From positions 1 to 61,503 of the forward strand of contig NZ_JABBJJ010000029.1 in assembly GCF_012933655.1 (NCBI RefSeq): a stretch of 61,503 nt of DNA, written 5' to 3'. A program made the translations under genes and the position numbers. Every line of letters begins with the position of its first letter. Within the stretch, counting starts at the first letter, position 1. This document shows, piece after piece, positions 1 to 10,307 of the stretch. The notes below the pieces were generated by a model, which was given only the letters and a program-made list of their open reading frames with translations, did not search any database and was not told where the DNA came from. The DNA is from Pyxidicoccus fallax (lineage in GTDB: Bacteria > Myxococcota > Myxococcia > Myxococcales > Myxococcaceae).

Positions 1-173
1 CGTGGGGGCTGACGCGGGTGGTGGAGGGCATGGTGCACGGGGTGAGCGCGTTGGACCCGCTGGCCTTCTGTGCCGCGCCGCTGCTGCTGCTGGCCGTGGG
101 CCTGGTGGCCACGTGGGTCCCCGCGCTGCGCGCCTCGCGCGTGGACCCCATCATCGCCCTCAAGTACGACTGA
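1..173 (+). CDS. ABC transporter permease, C-terminal end only
   Basis: The reading frame is open from the left edge and stops at 171-173, so the start lies outside the window. The visible 56 residues hold one hydrophobic helix (roughly LLLLAVGLVATWVPALR), followed by RASRVDPIIALKYD at the C-terminus. The pattern ASRVDP-ALKYD is typical of the last helix and tail of MacB/FtsX-type permeases, including the long ADOP permeases of Acidobacteria and Myxobacteria. These proteins sit in the inner membrane and work with a separate ATPase. Substrate and partner cannot be judged from this fragment. Confidence 0.8.
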   Translation, partial: WGLTRVVEGMVHGVSALDPLAFCAAPLLLLAVGLVATWVPALRASRVDPIIALKYD

Positions 174-226
174 GCGCGCCCGGGCCCGGCCCACGTCTCC
201 GCCACGTGGGCCGGCGCCGGCCCTGT

Positions 227-1615
227 TCAGCGGATGGCGAAGCCCCAGGTGTACGGCACACCCCGGTACTGGCACATGCTGCCGTTGCTCCACGCCCACG
301 TGTAGTCGAGCCGCCCTCCGGCGCAGTACTCGCCCGCGTAGTCCGCGAGGTGCCCGCGGGCCGTGGGCTGCCAGTCGCTGTCACACGCCGACCCAACCGA
401 CGTGCCGCCGTTGTAGCTGTAGTTGACGCAGCCCATCATGATTTGCGAGCTGGCGGGCCCATACGTGCCCTGCTTGAAGGCCGTGCCGGCGGTGCCAATC
501 GACATGTTGGTGCTGGTGTGGTTCCAGGTCGATGCCGGGTAGGTCGCGCTGAAGCCTTCGCCGTACGTGCGGTTGAAGACGCGAATCTGGGTGTACTGCA
601 CGCAGGCGAGGCTCCTGGACCAGTTGTCGCTCCCCACGGTGCCGCGGTTGGCGAGGCCCAGGCTCGTCTTGGCCGAGGCGGGCTGCCAGCCGGCCACCGT
701 CCATCCGCCGCCCTCGGACGTCATGTCGCAGTAGTGCTGGCTCGCCCCGGTACCGCACGGGTCCAGGGTGTAGAGGCCGCTGCCCAGCGACGGGCAGAAC
801 TGCTGCAACTGACGGCAGGACTGGGGCGCCGCGGAGGGGGCCTCGGGGCAGGGCTTCGCGGGAATGGAAGGCCCGCTCGAGTCCGTCCCCGTCGAGGGGG
901 TGCTGCTCAAGGTGAAGATGATGTCGTTGAAGTCGTCGTTCGTCTGCTCGTGCATGCGGTCGGAGTCCTCGAACGACAGGACGCGACGCTGCTCGCCCAG
1001 GTGGAACAGGGAGACGATGTGCCTGCGCTTCGACGCGTTCGACTCCGGATTGAGCGCGTCGAGGGTGTAGTAGGTGGGCCGGCTGAAGTCGACCTCGGTC
1101 CAGTTCCAGCCATTGGACACCAGGAAGAACCCGATGCGCGTCCCGGCGGGGAACTGGCCCAGGTACATCCGGTCTCCCGTCTGGAGGCCCCCGCCCGAGC
1201 CCCAGGCCGAGGCATTCTCGAAGATGACGTGCTTCTCGATGGCGGCGGTGCTCGTCGGCGGACTGCCATCCGGGTAGGTGAAGTAGCCGAGGGTGTTCAG
1301 GAAGGTGGCGCCCTCGGAGATGAAGGTGACCCAGACCTCCGACGTCGCCGTCACCAGGACATTGGGGTCGAACGTGGGGGCCACGAAGTCCGGGTGATGG
1401 AGGGGCACGGACTGGTCCTCGGGCAGCGCGTTGGCGATGTCCTGGAGGAACGCCGCCGGAAGCACCTCGGGCGTGTCCACGCTCACCGCGCCGCGGTGGC
1501 GGCCCAGCGCACCCGTCTCTTGGGGTGTTTCCGCCTGCTGCTCACAGCCCGCGGCAGTGAGCAGACAAAGAGAAGCCAGAACCCTGGTCAGGGGAGGGCA
1601 CGGCAATGCAGTCAT
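227..1615 (-). CDS. lipoprotein with DUF4114-like and fibrinogen-like domains
   Basis: A 462-residue exported lipoprotein: the N-terminus runs into a lipobox (LTAAGC, Cys24). Residues about 60-220 look like DUF4114, a beta-sandwich domain of secreted proteins, ending in the typical DFNDIIFTL. Residues about 245-462 look like a fibrinogen-like C-terminal domain (YCDM, then GGGWT). In animals that domain binds sugars or acetyl groups; here a ligand-binding or adhesive surface role is inferred. The frame is open upstream to 1687, but the ATG at 1615 is preferred because it has a GGAG ribosome site seven bases upstream and starts directly with the signal peptide. It stands alone between an ABC permease and the ABC-F gene. 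Confidence 0.8.
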   Translation of the reverse strand: MTALPCPPLTRVLASLCLLTAAGCEQQAETPQETGALGRHRGAVSVDTPEVLPAAFLQDIANALPEDQSVPLHHPDFVAPTFDPNVLVTATSEVWVTFISEGATFLNTLGYFTYPDGSPPTSTAAIEKHVIFENASAWGSGGGLQTGDRMYLGQFPAGTRIGFFLVSNGWNWTEVDFSRPTYYTLDALNPESNASKRRHIVSLFHLGEQRRVLSFEDSDRMHEQTNDDFNDIIFTLSSTPSTGTDSSGPSIPAKPCPEAPSAAPQSCRQLQQFCPSLGSGLYTLDPCGTGASQHYCDMTSEGGGWTVAGWQPASAKTSLGLANRGTVGSDNWSRSLACVQYTQIRVFNRTYGEGFSATYPASTWNHTSTNMSIGTAGTAFKQGTYGPASSQIMMGCVNYSYNGGTSVGSACDSDWQPTARGHLADYAGEYCAGGRLDYTWAWSNGSMCQYRGVPYTWGFAIR

Positions 1616-1760
1616 GGGCAGTCTCCGCAAGGGAATGCTCCGGTCGGGAGCAGCCGGATTGGATGAGAATCCGGTGGACCGCGTCAATGTCGTGCCGTCT
1701 GCCTTTACCTGGTGTCAGTATTTACTCGGTTGCACCAGCAGCCCGGTTCACGCGGCGTGA

Positions 1761-3692
1761 CTACGCCGCGCCGCCCGCCGCCAGGTCCTGCAGCTCCTGC
1801 CAGCGCGCGTACAGCCGGTCCACCTCGGCGGCGGTGGCCTCCAGCTCCTTGTTGACCTCCGCCACCTTGGGGCCGTTGCTGTACACGGCCGGGTCGGCGA
1901 GCTGGGCCTCCAGCGCCGCCTTCTTCGTCTCGGCCGCCTCAATCGCGGCCTCCATGCCGTCCAGCTCGCGCTGCTCCTTGTAGGAGAGCTTGCCCGGCTT
2001 GCGCGCCGCCTTGGGGGCGGGGGGCGGCTCCTCCTTCTTCGGCGCCGGCTTCGCGGCCGGAGCCGCCGAGGCCGACTGCGCCTCCGCCTGCTCCTTCAGC
2101 CGCCGGTACATGGCGTAGTTGCCCTCGTACCGGGTGACGCGGCCGTTGCCCTCGAAGGTGAGGATGCTGGTGGCCACCTTGTCGAGGAAGTACCGGTCGT
2201 GCGTGACGAGCAGCGTGCTGCCGCCGAAGTCCAGCAGCAGCCGCTCCAGGATGTTGAGGGTGACGATGTCGAGGTCGTTCGTGGGCTCGTCCAGCACCAG
2301 CACGTTGGCGCCCTCCAGGAACAGGCGCGCCAGCAGCAGCCGGTTGCGCTCGCCACCCGACAGCGCCTTCACCTTCATGCGCTGCATGGGCACCGGGAAG
2401 AGCAGGTCGTCCAGGTAGTCGCGCATGGCGACCTTGTTGTCGCCCAGCATGACCCAGTCCTCGCCCTGCGAGGCCGCGTCGTACACCGTGGACTCCAGGT
2501 CCAGCTGCGCGCGCTGCTGGTCGTAGTAGGCGACCTTGGTGTTCTTCCCGATGACGAGCTTGCCGCCGTCCGGCGGCGTCTCGCCCAGCAGCACGCGCAG
2601 GAACGTCGTCTTGCCCACGCCGTTGGGGCCGACGAGGCCCACGCGCTCGCCGCGCTGGAGCCGGAACTCCACGTTGTCGAGCACCTTCCGCTCGCCGAAG
2701 GACTTCTGCAGCCCCTCCGCCTCGATGACGGTGTGGCCCAGCCGGGGCGCCGCCGCCACGCGCAGGTCCGCCACCTTGGGCCGCTGGAAGCCCTTCTCCG
2801 CCATCAGCTTCTGCGCCCGGTCGATTCGCGCCTTGCTCTTGGTGCGGCGCGCCTCCGGGCCGCGGCGCAGCCACGCCACTTCCTGCGCAATCCAGCGCTC
2901 GCGCTTGTGCTGCGCCAGCTCGGCGTTCTCCTGGGCCACGAGCTTCTGCTCCAGGTACGCCTGGTAGTTGCCGGGGTAGGACGTCACGCCCTCACCGGGC
3001 TGGATTTCGACGATGCGGTCCACCAGCCCGTCCAGGAAGTAGCGGTCGTGCGTGACGAGCAGCAGCGCCCCCGGCAGCTTGTCCAGCTCCTCCTCCAGCC
3101 AGTCCACCGTGTCCGCGTCCAGGTGGTTGGTGGGCTCGTCCAACAGCAGCAGGTCCGGCCGCGTCAGCAGCGCCCGGGCGATGGCCACGCGCTTGCGCAG
3201 GCCGCCGGACAGCTGCGCCACCGGCCGGTCCCAGTCCTTCACGCCCAGCCTGTCCAGCAGCGTCTTGGCGTGGTGCTCGGTGTCCCAGCCGCCCATCTGC
3301 TCGATGCGGTCGCTCAGCGCGGCCATCTGCTCCATCAGCTTGCCCTGCGCATCCGGGGGGGCGGACTCCAGCCGCTTCGCCAGCTCGGCCTGCGCGGCGA
3401 GCGCCTCCTTCAGCGGAGCCTGGGAGACGGACAGCTCCGAGGCCACCGTGGCGCCCTCGGGGAACTCCGGCTCCTGGGGCAGGTAGGTGACGCGGGCGCC
3501 GCGGCGCAGCTGCAATTCGCCCGTGTCCGCCCGGGCGGCGCCGGCGAGAATCTTCATCAGCGAGGACTTGCCAGAGCCGTTGACGCCCACCAGGCCCACG
3601 CGCTCGCCCTCTTCGATGGTGAAGGTGAGGCCCTGGAAGACGGTCCGGCTGCCGAAGCTGAGCTGGACGTTGGCGGCACGAAGCAGCGTCAC
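1761..3692 (-). CDS. uup: ABC-F family ATPase, Uup type
   Basis: A 643-residue soluble protein with two ABC ATPase domains and no membrane segment. The first P-loop (GVNGSGKSS) is near residue 40 and the second (GPNGVGKTT) near 360. Both halves carry LSGG signatures and Walker B LLLDEPTNHLD / LVLDEPTNDLD. The linker between them is helical and basic, as in ABC-F proteins, which act on the ribosome. The C-terminal 80 residues, after an Ala/Pro/Lys-rich hinge, form a coiled coil like that of E. coli Uup. The start is backed by GGGAG seven bases upstream. It lies downstream of fusA on the same strand, behind a hairpin. Confidence 0.9.
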   Translation of the reverse strand: MTLLRAANVQLSFGSRTVFQGLTFTIEEGERVGLVGVNGSGKSSLMKILAGAARADTGELQLRRGARVTYLPQEPEFPEGATVASELSVSQAPLKEALAAQAELAKRLESAPPDAQGKLMEQMAALSDRIEQMGGWDTEHHAKTLLDRLGVKDWDRPVAQLSGGLRKRVAIARALLTRPDLLLLDEPTNHLDADTVDWLEEELDKLPGALLLVTHDRYFLDGLVDRIVEIQPGEGVTSYPGNYQAYLEQKLVAQENAELAQHKRERWIAQEVAWLRRGPEARRTKSKARIDRAQKLMAEKGFQRPKVADLRVAAAPRLGHTVIEAEGLQKSFGERKVLDNVEFRLQRGERVGLVGPNGVGKTTFLRVLLGETPPDGGKLVIGKNTKVAYYDQQRAQLDLESTVYDAASQGEDWVMLGDNKVAMRDYLDDLLFPVPMQRMKVKALSGGERNRLLLARLFLEGANVLVLDEPTNDLDIVTLNILERLLLDFGGSTLLVTHDRYFLDKVATSILTFEGNGRVTRYEGNYAMYRRLKEQAEAQSASAAPAAKPAPKKEEPPPAPKAARKPGKLSYKEQRELDGMEAAIEAAETKKAALEAQLADPAVYSNGPKVAEVNKELEATAAEVDRLYARWQELQDLAAGGAA

Positions 3693-3713
3693 GGTGGACT
3701 CCCGAAAAGGCGA

Positions 3714-3743
3714 AAGGCGCCCCTCACTGAAGAGGAGCGCCTT
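3714..3743 (-). terminator. probable terminator of fusA
   Basis: A 12-base arm (3714-3725) pairs with 3732-3743 with one mismatch around the loop ACTGAA. Read on the minus strand, downstream of the fusA stop, the hairpin is followed by a run ending TTTT. It lies just before the ribosome site of the ABC-F gene, so it may separate the two genes or attenuate transcription into the second. Confidence 0.6.
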
Positions 3744-3774
3744 CCTTACCGCCAGAGTGCGGCGGATGCGTGGA

Positions 3775-5889
<2,115 letters not shown>

Positions 5890-6030
5890 GATCCGGTCCT
5901 TCTTGATTGAAAAGTGCCTGAGGGAACAGAGCAGGCGGGGCCCTTACTTCCCACGGGACTGAGTTTCCAGCCAAATCCGCATGACGGTGGGCCTACTTCT
6001 CCCACCTCCGCCCACAGGGGCTGTCATACC

Positions 6031-6039
6031 TTTTATATA
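6031..6039. promoter_or_regulatory. A/T block, possible -10 region
   Basis: In the 209-base gap between the divergent fusA and 6099 genes, the block TTTTATATA stands out against very GC-rich surroundings. It could serve as a -10 element for the gene at 6099 (about 60 bases downstream) or for fusA. No convincing -35 was found, so direction and use are uncertain. Confidence 0.25.
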
Positions 6040-6098
6040 GATGAGCCCCGGCCGCCGCTGGAAAGCCGCCGGACTCCCGATTTCGAGGTCTCCTAACC

Positions 6099-6461
6099 AT
6101 GAGCGCGAACGAAAACTTCTCCCTGGCCCGAGCCTGGCTGGCCGCTTTCAACGCCCACGACGTGGACGCCCTGGTGGCGCTCTACGCGGAGGACTGCACC
6201 CACACGTCGCCCAAGATCAGGGTTCTGCACCCGGAGACGGGCGGGCAGCTGGTTGGCCGGCCGGCGCTGGCGAAGTGGTGGCGGGAGGCCATCGCCCGGC
6301 TGCCCGGGCTGCGCTACGAGGAGACGGCCCTGACGGCGGACGACTCGCGTGTCTTCATGGAGTACCTGCGCCATGCGCCCGGCGAGGCGCCGATGCCGGT
6401 AGCGGAGGTTCTGGACATTCGCGGGGGGCGGATTGTCGCCTCGCGCGTGTACCACGGCTGA
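6099..6461 (+). CDS. SnoaL-like / NTF2-fold protein
   Basis: A 120-residue protein. It opens with a helix (LARAWLAAFNAHDVDALVALYAED) typical of SnoaL-like NTF2-fold proteins, followed by GGQLVGRPALAKWWREAI and a closing strand pair with IRGGRIVASRVYHG. Family members are small cone-shaped barrels that act as isomerases, hydrolases or ligand-binding proteins, so no specific reaction can be assigned. GAGGT sits about thirteen bases before the ATG. It is divergent from fusA and 54 bases before the next plus-strand gene. Confidence 0.75.
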   Translation: MSANENFSLARAWLAAFNAHDVDALVALYAEDCTHTSPKIRVLHPETGGQLVGRPALAKWWREAIARLPGLRYEETALTADDSRVFMEYLRHAPGEAPMPVAEVLDIRGGRIVASRVYHG

Positions 6462-6515
6462 GATGGGCTAGGGTGGCACCGTCCCGCGTGGTGCCCCAGC
6501 AGGAGGAGGACGGAC

Positions 6516-6869
6516 GTGGCGAAGACGCGCAGCTCTCCCGGTGGTGGCGGTGATGGTGGTGGTGGTGGTGCCTTCGACAGGGACTTCGGCTACCTGATGC
6601 CGTTCCTCGACAAGGTGGCGGCGGCCGCGGCCGGGCTCCAGGACCCGGCGGCCCGCGAGGAGCTGTCGCGGCTGGTGGCGGACGAGAAGGTCCGCTGGCA
6701 GCGCATCCGGGAGCTCCTGGGCGGCGCCGCGGCGCGCGCGGCGCCCTCGGCCCCGCAGCCGGCGGTGGGTGGAGCGCCGGCCCTGGCGCGGGCCTCGGCG
6801 GACAACATCCACCGCGTGGCGCCGACGTCGGCGGGCCTCACGGTGGGAAGCCTCAAGAGCTCGCGCTGA
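6516..6869 (+). CDS. hypothetical Gly/Ala-rich protein
   Basis: A 117-residue protein that I do not recognise. A GTG start at 6516 follows an AGGAGGAGGA ribosome site. Residues 8-18 are almost all glycine, encoded by a GGT/GGC run. Residues about 20-70 form a likely amphipathic helix pair (FDRDFGYLMPFLDKVAAAAAGLQ, then ELSRLVADEKVRWQRIRELL), and the rest is Ala/Pro-rich and probably disordered. There is no signal peptide or membrane segment. The gene converges on the sthA-like gene with a 3-base gap. Confidence 0.6.
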   Translation: MAKTRSSPGGGGDGGGGGAFDRDFGYLMPFLDKVAAAAAGLQDPAAREELSRLVADEKVRWQRIRELLGGAAARAAPSAPQPAVGGAPALARASADNIHRVAPTSAGLTVGSLKSSR

Positions 6870-6872
6870 GCG

Positions 6873-8279
6873 TCACACCGTGCACTGCTTGAGCTGGTCC
6901 AACGCGTTGATGGCGGCCATCTTGTAGGCCTCCGACAGCGTGGGGTAGTTGAAGCACGTCTCCACGAAGAGCTGCGTGGTGGCGCCGGTGAGCAGCGCCG
7001 TGAGGCCCACGTGCACCAGCTCCGAGGCCTGCTCGCCGAGGACGTGGACGCCGAGCAGCTTGAGGCTCTCCCGGTGGAAGAGGAGCTTCAGCAGGCCGTG
7101 CGTGTCGCCAATGATTTGACCGCGCGGGTTGCTGGCGAAGGAAGCGCGGCCGACCACGTAGGGCACCTGCTGCTTGCGCAGGGCCTCCTCCGTCTCGCCG
7201 GCCATGGACACCTCGGGGATGGTGTAGATGCCGTACGGCAGCACCGTGGCCAGGGTGCGCGTGTTGCCCAGGCCGAAGGCGTGCTCCACGGCGATGCGCG
7301 CCTGCTCCATGGAGGTGGAAGCCAGCGCGGGGAAGCCGACGACGTCGCCCACCGCGTAGACGTGGGGCACCGCCGTCTGGAAGGTGGGGTCCACCTCCAC
7401 CTGACCGCGCGAGCCCACCTTCACGCCGAGCGCCTCCAGCCCCAGGCCCTTCGTGTTGGCCGAGCGGCCCGAGGCCACCAGCACCTGGTCCGTGTCCAGC
7501 GTCTCGCCCGAGGAGAGCGTCAGCCGCACGGGCGCGTCCGGGGCGGAGGGCACGTCCACCTTCTCCACCGTCAGGCCGAAGCGCAGCCGGATGCCGAGCG
7601 CCTCCATGCGCTGGCCGAGCAGCGCGGACATCTCGTCGTCGAGGAAGGGCAACAGCTCCGGCTTCACCTCCACCAGCGTCACGGGGATGCCGAGCGCGGC
7701 GAACATGCAGGCGTACTCGCAGCCGATGACGCCGCCGCCCACCACCACCAGCGAGCGCGGCAGCTGGCCGATGTCCAGCACCTCGTCCGAGTCGTGCACG
7801 CGCGGGTCGCCGAAGGGGTACAGCGGCGGGCGATAGGGCGACGAGCCGGTGGCCACGAGGATGAAGTCGCCGGTGAGCCGGCGCTCCGGCGCGCTCTCGC
7901 TCTTCACCACCACCGTGTGCGCGTCCGCGAGCGAGCCGGTGCCCCGGACGATTTCCACGCCGTGGTGGGCGAGGTTGCGGAGGATGCGCTCGCGCTCGAT
8001 GTTCTTCACGCGGCGCTCGCGGTAGAGGAAGTCGGAGACGGTGGCCTCGTGGCGCAGCGTGGTCTCCACGCTGTAGAGGCCGCGGGCCTTGAGGCCGGAC
8101 AGGTGGAGCGCCGTCTCGCGCAGCGTCTTGGAGGGAATGGTGCCGGTGTTGGCCGCCGTGCCGCCGGGCACGGACTCGCGCTCCACCACCACCACGCGCT
8201 TGCCCGCCATCGCCGCCCGTACCGCGCCCCACTCTCCGGCGGGGCCGGAGCCAATCACCACCAGGTCGAAGTCCGCCAT
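6873..8279 (-). CDS. sthA: soluble pyridine nucleotide transhydrogenase (SthA-like)
   Basis: A 468-residue flavoprotein of the disulfide-reductase fold. The N-terminal FAD site is VIGSGPAGEWGA, the central NAD(P) site is VVGGGVIGCEYA, and YAVGDVVGFPALAS is the second FAD contact. The segment where reductases carry the CxxxxC redox pair reads PGGTAANTGTIPSKTL: the cysteines are missing while GTIPSK is kept, as in SthA. That enzyme balances NADPH and NADH in the cytoplasm. The frame extends to a GTG at 8288; the ATG at 8279 is preferred because MADFDLVVIG matches the usual N-terminus. Neither start has a clear ribosome site. A ferredoxin-type or other reductase is less likely. Confidence 0.85.
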   Translation of the reverse strand: MADFDLVVIGSGPAGEWGAVRAAMAGKRVVVVERESVPGGTAANTGTIPSKTLRETALHLSGLKARGLYSVETTLRHEATVSDFLYRERRVKNIERERILRNLAHHGVEIVRGTGSLADAHTVVVKSESAPERRLTGDFILVATGSSPYRPPLYPFGDPRVHDSDEVLDIGQLPRSLVVVGGGVIGCEYACMFAALGIPVTLVEVKPELLPFLDDEMSALLGQRMEALGIRLRFGLTVEKVDVPSAPDAPVRLTLSSGETLDTDQVLVASGRSANTKGLGLEALGVKVGSRGQVEVDPTFQTAVPHVYAVGDVVGFPALASTSMEQARIAVEHAFGLGNTRTLATVLPYGIYTIPEVSMAGETEEALRKQQVPYVVGRASFASNPRGQIIGDTHGLLKLLFHRESLKLLGVHVLGEQASELVHVGLTALLTGATTQLFVETCFNYPTLSEAYKMAAINALDQLKQCTV

Positions 8280-8316
8280 GCGGGGCACGCTACGCGAGCC
8301 CGCGCGGGCTTTGAAG

Positions 8317-10116
8317 TCACTCGAAGAGGTGTTGCTCGAAGAAGGACTCCGTCTGTCGCATCGTTTCGCGCGTGCGCTCCACGTCGTCCACCGCGTCGAA
8401 GGCGTGGTGGCCTTCCGGCAATTCCACCAGGGTGAGGGGCGCGCGCCGGCCCTTGGCTTCCTTCACGAAGGCGTCCAGCGCGGCGTTCAGTTCCGGCATG
8501 TCGCGGCCCGCACGGACCACCATGAGGGGCGGCAGCTTCTTCGCGTCCGCCGCGCGCAGGGCCTCGGCGGGCCGGGTGCCCTTCGGGAGCGCGGGCGCGT
8601 CCAGCATCGGGTACCAGGCCGCCACGCACTTGAGGCCGGGCACGGGCTGCTTCTTCAGCGCGGGCGCGAGCCCCCACAGGCCGCCGCCGGAGAGGACGAG
8701 CAGGCACACCTTGTCCATGTCCAGGCGGTGGGTGGCGGACTCGCGACGGAGGAAGTCGAGCGCCGCCTCCACGCGCTGTTGCATGTCGGGCACGCCCGCG
8801 AACCACTGCTCGCGGGCGGGGCCGGTGGCGGGCGAGCCCAGCTCCGGCACGGCCACGGCGAAGTCCTGCGCGAGCCAGCGGGCTTGGCCGGAGAAGGGCG
8901 CCCAGTCGCGGATGAAGGGCGCCTGGGCCGGGTGCAGCATGCCGTGGACCAGCACGATGACGGGGACGGACTCACGAGCGGCCTCGTCGGGCAGGTAGAG
9001 GTCGAGCTTGTACTCGCGCTCGCCGGCCCGCGTGTACGTGAGGCCCCGGCGCACCTGCACCTCGTTCATGCCGGGGACGGTGAGGACGGGCCGGAGCTTC
9101 GCCCACTCGGGCGCGGGCGGCGCCTTCGGGTCCGCGGGCGGGGGGCTGGAAATCATCGGCGGCGTGGGGAAGGGCACCTCGGCGAAGCCCAGGTGCGTGC
9201 GCAGCCATTGCACCCGGTCCCTGCTCGCGGCCTCGTTCAGCTCGTGGCCGCCCTCGTAGAACTTGAAGAGCTTGGGTTCGCCGGCCGCGTCGATGTAGGC
9301 GCGGGCCTGGGCGTACGTCACCCACTCGTCGGAGCGGCCGTACTGGAAGAAGAGGGCGGTGGGGGCGGCGTTGCGGACGCCCACCACGCCGTCGATGTTC
9401 TCCATGTTCCGCACGAGCGCGTCGAAGTCCTTCTGGGCGGTGCGCTCCTGGAGCTTCTTCGGATTGGGGGCCTGCGACTCACGGAGGAACCGGGAGAACT
9501 CGCCGATGCCGGCCATCAGCACCACGGCGCGCAGGCGGGGCTCGGCGCCGACGAGCGCGCCGCCCACGGTGGCGCCGAGGCTGTGGCCCACGAAGCCCAG
9601 GCGCTGGCCGTCCACCTCGGGGCGCGAGGTGAGCAGGTCCACGCCTCGCCGCAGGTCCATGATGAGCTGTACGAAGGTGTCATGGGAGGCGAGGGTGGAG
9701 ACGGAGCGGGTCCACGGCGCGGGGCGCACGTGGGGCGCGTCCACCAGCAGGGACACCACGCCCGCGTGGGCGAGGGCGAGCGCCTCGTCGAGGAACTCCG
9801 TCTTGGTACCCTGGCCCCAGTGCTGGAAGAGGACGGCGGGGAAGGGGCCTTTGCCCGGGGGCGTGACGAGGAGCGCGGGCACGGGGCCGCCCTTGGGGCT
9901 GGCGTAGGTCAGCTCCGTGACGGTGATGTCGCCGCGCTTCCGCGTGTTCACCGTCTTCACGTCCAGGGGGGCCTTCGCGCCGTACGCCGTCACCCGGCGC
10001 AGCTCGGTGAGCTTCGCGTCCGTGGGAGTGGGAGCGGCGGGCTCGGCGGCGAGGGCGGGAAGGGCGAGGACGAGCGCGAGCAGCAGGGAGGACAGCGGAG
10101 GGCGAAGCCGTGTCAT
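8317..10116 (-). CDS. secreted tandem alpha/beta hydrolase
   Basis: A 599-residue protein with a signal peptide (residues 1-23, cleavage near ALAAEP) and two alpha/beta-hydrolase domains in one chain. The first (about 50-310) has the nucleophile elbow GHSLGA (Ser179), a likely acid Asp263 and His291 in EGGHELN. The second (about 345-599) has HGM as oxyanion region, LSGGG (Ser476) and EGHHAFD (His570/571). A Pro-rich linker (315-340) joins them. The families resemble dienelactone hydrolase/acetyl esterase; substrates are unknown. The frame runs open to 10308, but the ATG at 10116 starts directly with the signal peptide. It is divergent from the Septu-like pair. Confidence 0.78.
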   Translation of the reverse strand: MTRLRPPLSSLLLALVLALPALAAEPAAPTPTDAKLTELRRVTAYGAKAPLDVKTVNTRKRGDITVTELTYASPKGGPVPALLVTPPGKGPFPAVLFQHWGQGTKTEFLDEALALAHAGVVSLLVDAPHVRPAPWTRSVSTLASHDTFVQLIMDLRRGVDLLTSRPEVDGQRLGFVGHSLGATVGGALVGAEPRLRAVVLMAGIGEFSRFLRESQAPNPKKLQERTAQKDFDALVRNMENIDGVVGVRNAAPTALFFQYGRSDEWVTYAQARAYIDAAGEPKLFKFYEGGHELNEAASRDRVQWLRTHLGFAEVPFPTPPMISSPPPADPKAPPAPEWAKLRPVLTVPGMNEVQVRRGLTYTRAGEREYKLDLYLPDEAARESVPVIVLVHGMLHPAQAPFIRDWAPFSGQARWLAQDFAVAVPELGSPATGPAREQWFAGVPDMQQRVEAALDFLRRESATHRLDMDKVCLLVLSGGGLWGLAPALKKQPVPGLKCVAAWYPMLDAPALPKGTRPAEALRAADAKKLPPLMVVRAGRDMPELNAALDAFVKEAKGRRAPLTLVELPEGHHAFDAVDDVERTRETMRQTESFFEQHLFE

Positions 10117-10307
10117 GGGGACGCCTCGGTCTGGGGACGCTTCGGAAGCGGGCGGACCGGAAGTGAACTCCGCATCGTCCCCCCTATTCCGCACGCTCCC
10201 GGGGAGTCCAGTTCGAACAGGCACAAGGTCGGCTCGTGGCATCCTTTCGGGGCCCGAGGGCACCGGGTAAGGTGGCGCCTCCCACTCTCCGTGGATGACA
10301 TGACCCA

